From: Halomonas sp. Bachu 37
GTDB lineage: Bacteria; Pseudomonadota; Gammaproteobacteria; Pseudomonadales; Halomonadaceae
Reading direction: 5' to 3'
Assembly (NCBI RefSeq): GCF_039691755.1
Contig: NZ_CP137552.1
Location: forward strand, 2,232,001-2,296,000
DNA length: 64,000 bases
Of the stretch, positions 60,701 to 64,000 are shown one piece after another (position 1 is the stretch's first letter; each line of letters begins with the position of its first letter). Below the pieces are notes generated by a model. It saw only the letters and a list, made by a program, of their open reading frames with translations. It searched no databases and was not told the origin of the DNA. The position numbers and the translations under genes are program-made.

Positions 60701-61348
60701 TTAGATAAAATTGCCCAGCACAAAGGCGAAGGTAGCGCCAGTGATTACAAAGGCCAGCAACAGGGCGACTCCATCCCGTGCCACCAGCCCCAGGCCGAAC
60801 AGGGTCAGCGCCAGTCCCGCGCCATTGGCGGTGAACGGAACCACCTCCATAGGCGGCATCGCCAGCGCGATCATCAGGCAGGCCACGGCGGTCAAGCGAA
60901 TGCCGATATAGCCGGTCAACCACGGCAGGCGCACCGACAGCACATGGTCGATCCAGCCGGCGGGCTTGCGCATCCAATGCAAGCCCTTGTCGAATTTCCT
61001 GCGTGACATCGAGCGCTTGAGCAACCAGTTCGGCAACCAGAAATGCTCACGCCCCGCCAGTAGCTGGACGGTCACCAACAGCACCATGAGCGCCATCAGC
61101 GTCGGCATTCCGGGAATATCCCCCACCACCGGGGCCAGCGTGATCAGCCCCGTCACCAGCAGCAGGGGGCCGAAGGAGCGCCTGCCCACGGCTTCGACCA
61201 CATCGTCCATGCTGATTTTTCCGGTGCGGTTGGTGATATTATCCATCTCGTCGAGCAAGTCCGTCAGGCTTTCCGCCTTCCGGCCTGCCTGACCCTTGCC
61301 GCTCTTATTGCCGTCCTTTTCCGGCTGTGCTTCCTTGGCCTCAGTCAT
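60701..61348 (-). CDS. exoD: ExoD family membrane protein
   Basis: 215 residues. A charged N-terminal 45 residues (AKEAQPEKDGNKSGKGQAG) precede the ExoD domain: SLTDLLDEMDNITNRTGKIS, DDVVEAVGRRSFGPLLLVTGLITLAPVVGDIPGMP and GIRLTAVACLMIALAMPPMEVVPF, with about five helices. Linked to exopolysaccharide synthesis in Rhizobium; the biochemical role is unclear. The start overlaps the terB stop (ATGA), with GAGGAG upstream, so it is coupled to terB. Confidence 0.88.
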   Translation of the reverse strand: MTEAKEAQPEKDGNKSGKGQAGRKAESLTDLLDEMDNITNRTGKISMDDVVEAVGRRSFGPLLLVTGLITLAPVVGDIPGMPTLMALMVLLVTVQLLAGREHFWLPNWLLKRSMSRRKFDKGLHWMRKPAGWIDHVLSVRLPWLTGYIGIRLTAVACLMIALAMPPMEVVPFTANGAGLALTLFGLGLVARDGVALLLAFVITGATFAFVLGNFI

Positions 61349-61806
61349 GACTCTCCTCGGCTCTCCTCTGCTTGTAGCTTGGCGCGAATGAAGTCGCGAT
61401 GATCCACGTGCAGCAGGTCCGCCAGGCGGCGAATACGGTGCTCTTCCAACGGGTCGACACTGCCGTCGGCCCAGGCCAGCCGCCACATCAATGCGACAAG
61501 CTCGAAACGCTGGTCATAATCGTAGTGCTCCTTGACCAGACTGACGAACTGGTAATGATCGACGGCGTCCTCGACTTCCTGGCGGGCAAGCGACATCAGC
61601 TCTTCCACCGCCGGGTCGTCCAGATGATAGCGCTGGATCAGCATGTCGCGCAGGGCGTCGAGCTCCGCTTCGCTGGTGTGATAGTCGGCGCGCACCACCT
61701 CGCAAAGCAGCGCCGCGCTGGCGAGCTCCAGGGTCAGGGTGCGGTCTTCGCGCTGGTCGGGCTGCGCCAGCGTGCGCTGAAAAAACTGCTGTATGGTCGC
61801 CAGCAT
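61345..61806 (-). CDS. TerB family protein
   Basis: 153 residues, all-helical. TerB/DjlA-like motifs: LELASAALLCEVVRADYHTSEAELDALRDMLIQRY and VALMWRLAWADGSVDPLEEHRIRRLADLLHV; the acidic DG(S/x)xDxxE segments suit metal binding. The ATG at 61806 has AGGAGAACGCC upstream; the frame is open to 61908 and overlaps ndpA. First gene of a terB-exoD unit. Stand-alone TerB proteins are not proof of tellurite resistance; a signalling or envelope role is possible. Confidence 0.88.
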   Translation of the reverse strand: MLATIQQFFQRTLAQPDQREDRTLTLELASAALLCEVVRADYHTSEAELDALRDMLIQRYHLDDPAVEELMSLARQEVEDAVDHYQFVSLVKEHYDYDQRFELVALMWRLAWADGSVDPLEEHRIRRLADLLHVDHRDFIRAKLQAEESRGES

Positions 61807-61861
61807 GGCGTTCTCCTGTAGCAAGACGCAGCGTTGTGACCACGCCAGGAGCGGACGGTTC

Positions 61862-62881
61862 TCAGCCTTCTCCCCGGTGCTTGCGCTGATCGCGCAGTAA
61901 TTGATCACGTAGCTGGGTGGGGAGTTTCTTGATGATCAGGCGGTCCTGGGTTTCGTCGTATTCGATGCTCGAGCCCAAAAGGTGCGAGTCAAAACTGATC
62001 GACACGCCGCCGGCGCGGCCAGTAAAGCGACGGAACTGGCTCAGGGTGCGCTTGTCGGGCGGTATTTCTTCCGCCAGGCCGTAATCCGCATTGCGGATAT
62101 GCTCGAAAAACGCCTTGGGCTGCTGCTCGTCCACCAGGCTGGAAAGCTCCTCCAGAGTGATCGGCTCGCCACGGCGCAGCTGCTCGTCGGCGTACTCCAC
62201 CAGCGTATCGGTCTTTTCGCGACTGGTGGCGTCGTCGTAGTCCTCCTGCTTGACATAGTCGCTGAAGGCCTTGAGCAGGGTACGGGTCTCGCTGGGCGCA
62301 TCGATGCCCTCCTCCACCCCCAGCAGTTCGGCGACGGCTTCGGCCAGTTTCTTGCCGCCGCGATCCTTGAGAAACGAGACGTACTGAGTGCCGGGTGCGT
62401 TCGCCTGCCACTGGCTGAGGTTGACTCGCGCCGCCAGGGAGAAGCGCCCCAGATTGAGCTGGGCGGCAGGCACCGCACGATGCTCGGCGTCGATACCCAC
62501 GCCTTCGCGCTGATGCACCAACGCCAGGTTGAGGGTCTCGGTATCGCCCTGGCGGCTATGGGAAAAGATCAGGTAACCACTTACCGAAAGTTGCTCCGCC
62601 AGGAGGGTACACAGGCGCTCCGCCACCTCGCGGGTGATGGTCGCGAAGTCCCGCTCGCCCTGGTGATACCGCGCCAGCCAGGCCGGGAACGGGCTACTCG
62701 CGCCCTCTTCGGCAAACCGGCCCCAGCCCTTGGGCTTGGTGTTGTAGGCATCGTTCAACGTGGCGACCAGCTCCGCCATCGCCTCGCTTTCGGCATGCTC
62801 CGTGCTTGCCGGTGTCAGTATCAGGCGGTCGCCTTCGGGGCTGGGGTCGAGCCGGTGGACGATGCTATGCAGTAGCGGCAT
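61862..62881 (-). CDS. ndpA: Nucleoid-associated protein NdpA (YejK)
   Basis: 339 residues. Family pattern: LHSIVHRLDPSP, GYLIFSHSRQGDTETLNLALV, RFSLAARVNLSQWQA, YVSFLKDRGGKKLAEAVAELLG, FFEHIRNADYGLAEEIPPDKRTLSQFRRFTGRAGGVSISFDS-type end and RLIIKKLPTQLRDQLL. It binds the nucleoid as a low-abundance architectural protein. No signal or membrane segment. It is followed on the same strand by terB after 55 bp; upstream lies the ABC exporter. Confidence 0.92.
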   Translation of the reverse strand: MPLLHSIVHRLDPSPEGDRLILTPASTEHAESEAMAELVATLNDAYNTKPKGWGRFAEEGASSPFPAWLARYHQGERDFATITREVAERLCTLLAEQLSVSGYLIFSHSRQGDTETLNLALVHQREGVGIDAEHRAVPAAQLNLGRFSLAARVNLSQWQANAPGTQYVSFLKDRGGKKLAEAVAELLGVEEGIDAPSETRTLLKAFSDYVKQEDYDDATSREKTDTLVEYADEQLRRGEPITLEELSSLVDEQQPKAFFEHIRNADYGLAEEIPPDKRTLSQFRRFTGRAGGVSISFDSHLLGSSIEYDETQDRLIIKKLPTQLRDQLLRDQRKHRGEG

Positions 62882-62935
62882 GAAAAATCTCGTGCAGTGT
62901 GGAAAAGGACAACGCAGCAGCGGCGACCGGCCGCC

Positions 62936-63697
62936 TTACGGCTTGAGACGATAACCGGTGCGAAATATCCAGGTGATGACGCCCAGGCACAGGGCCAGAA
63001 ACACCACGATCATGCCGACACTGGCGACCAGGCTGACATCGCTGATGCCGTAGAAGCTCCAGCGGAAACCGCTGACCAGGTAGACCACCGGATTGGCCAG
63101 GGTCACGCCTTGCCAGAAAGGCGGCAGCATGTCGATGGAGTAGAAGCTGCCGCCGAGAAATGTCAGTGGGGTGATCACCAGCAGCGGCACCAGCTGCAAC
63201 TTATCGAAGCCGTCCGCCCAGATACCGATGATGAATCCCAGCAGGCTGAAGGTGACGGCGGTGAGTACCAGAAAGGTGAGCATCCATATCGGGTGGGCGA
63301 TTTCCAGCGGGACGAACAATCCCGAGGTGGCTAGGATGATCAGCCCCAGCAGGATCGATTTCGAGGCCGCCGCGCCCACGTAGCCCACCACGATCTCCAG
63401 GTGCGAGATCGGCGCCGAGAGAAGCTCGTAGATGCTGCCGGAAAACTTGGGAAAGAAGATACCGAACGAGGCGTTGGAGACGCTCTGGGTCAGCAGCATC
63501 AGCATGATCAACCCCGGCACGATGAACGCCCCGTAGCTGACGCCGTCGATCTCGCTGATACGCGAGCCGATCGCCGCGCCGAACACCACGAAGTAGAGCG
63601 AGGTGGAAATGACTGGCGAGACGATGCTCTGCAGCAGGGTGCGCCGGGTGCGGGCCATCTCCGCCATGTAGATGGAACGGACGGGGTAGAGATTCAT
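62936..63697 (-). CDS. ABC-2 type transporter permease (YadH-like)
   Basis: 253 residues with six hydrophobic helices. ABC-2 membrane domain: [36 protein letters not shown] start, [39 protein letters not shown] and [29 protein letters not shown]. The match to the YadH group of two-component exporters is good. Its start overlaps the ATPase stop (ATGA), a coupled ATPase-permease pair. Substrate unknown. Confidence 0.9.
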   Translation of the reverse strand: MNLYPVRSIYMAEMARTRRTLLQSIVSPVISTSLYFVVFGAAIGSRISEIDGVSYGAFIVPGLIMLMLLTQSVSNASFGIFFPKFSGSIYELLSAPISHLEIVVGYVGAAASKSILLGLIILATSGLFVPLEIAHPIWMLTFLVLTAVTFSLLGFIIGIWADGFDKLQLVPLLVITPLTFLGGSFYSIDMLPPFWQGVTLANPVVYLVSGFRWSFYGISDVSLVASVGMIVVFLALCLGVITWIFRTGYRLKP

Positions 63698-64000
63698 GCG
63701 CGCTCCTTGACCAGGTCGACGAAGATATCCTCAAGCGAGCTCTGACGGGTGTGCAGGTCCTTGAAACCGACATCGGCGGCGCCGAGTGCCGCCAGCAGCG
63801 CCGAGATGCCGCTGCCCTCGCTACCTTCGCTGCTTTCGCGGCTGGCCTCGTAGGTGTAGATCAACTCGCAGCCATCGGCGGAAAGCTGCAGATCGAAGGC
63901 GGCCAGGGACGCCGGCACGCGTTCCAGCGGTTGGTGGAGGTGCAGGGTCAGCTGCTTGCTGCCGAGCTTGCGCATCAGCGTGGCTTTCTCCTCCACCAGG
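63694..64000 (-). CDS. ABC transporter ATP-binding protein, C-terminal part (runs off the window)
   Basis: Only the last 100 or so residues are inside the window. They lack Walker motifs, which lie beyond the edge, and show the accessory C-terminal domain of exporter ATPases: [40 protein letters not shown] and the ending [13 protein letters not shown]. The overlap with the YadH-like permease makes it the partner YadG-like ATPase. Confidence 0.85.
   Translation of the reverse strand, partial: LVEEKATLMRKLGSKQLTLHLHQPLERVPASLAAFDLQLSADGCELIYTYEASRESSEGSEGSGISALLAALGAADVGFKDLHTRQSSLEDIFVDLVKERA

Overview
The window reads as the chromosome of a motile, halophilic gammaproteobacterium, most likely Halomonas or a close relative in the Halomonadaceae. 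This rests on the gene mix (NhaD Na+/H+ antiporter, TAXI-type TRAP transporter, SbtA-like bicarbonate permease, many c-di-GMP and chemotaxis proteins, polar-type flagellins) and on the GC-rich core. No rRNA, tRNA or CRISPR array was seen.

Layout. (1) 1-4.7 kb is mobile DNA: an IS3-family element (130-1385) that appears to have cut a plasmid-type gene, a MobV relaxase, a MobV-like nic sequence downstream of it, and a small secreted protein. (2) 4.7-29.4 kb is mostly core: BON lipoprotein and a giant AsmA protein, SbtA with a divergent LysR regulator, a chemoreceptor, a Ca2+/Na+ antiporter, a BacA-like orphan protein, a TRAP-TAXI transporter, NhaD, GST, DUF2835, a putative metalloprotease, two c-di-GMP proteins, a zinc alcohol dehydrogenase, an NlpC/P60 lipoprotein and DUF1853. 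(3) 29.4-48.2 kb is a flagellin and glycan island: fliD, a flagellin relic, fliC with a sigma28 promoter, a 1282-residue TPR/GT41/GT4 glycosyltransferase, a glycosyltransferase-methyltransferase, a wbpA-B-D-E operon for a UDP-diacetamido-uronic acid, ugd, and a second very large flagellin gene split by an IS3-family element. (4) 48.2-56.5 kb is an accessory hot spot: two paralogous acetyltransferases in opposite orientation, an IS1111-group IS110 element inserted in a REP-like palindrome, at least nine copies of that palindrome, and toxin-antitoxin modules HigBA, HicAB, PrlF-YhaV, a single-frame BrnT-CopG fusion and a broken antidote gene. (5) 56.6-64 kb is core again: ZipA-like protein, MgtC/DUF4010 membrane protein, CysQ, ExoD, TerB, NdpA and an ABC-2 exporter running off the end.

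How the genes may work together. FliD caps the filament and FliC builds it. The TPR-GT41 protein resembles O-GlcNAc-transferase-type enzymes that modify flagellin, and the wbp operon plus ugd can supply nucleotide-activated uronic sugars. I infer, but cannot prove, that region 3 is a flagellin glycosylation locus. The second flagellin (822 residues when rebuilt) was lost by a clean IS insertion with a 3-bp target duplication, and its reading frame is still intact on both sides.

Two window-wide patterns have no single-gene explanation. Short tandem repeats (8-24 bp, 2-6 copies) sit at the ends of many core genes. The REP-like palindromes of region 4 keep their hairpin by compensatory base changes and also served as the IS110 target.
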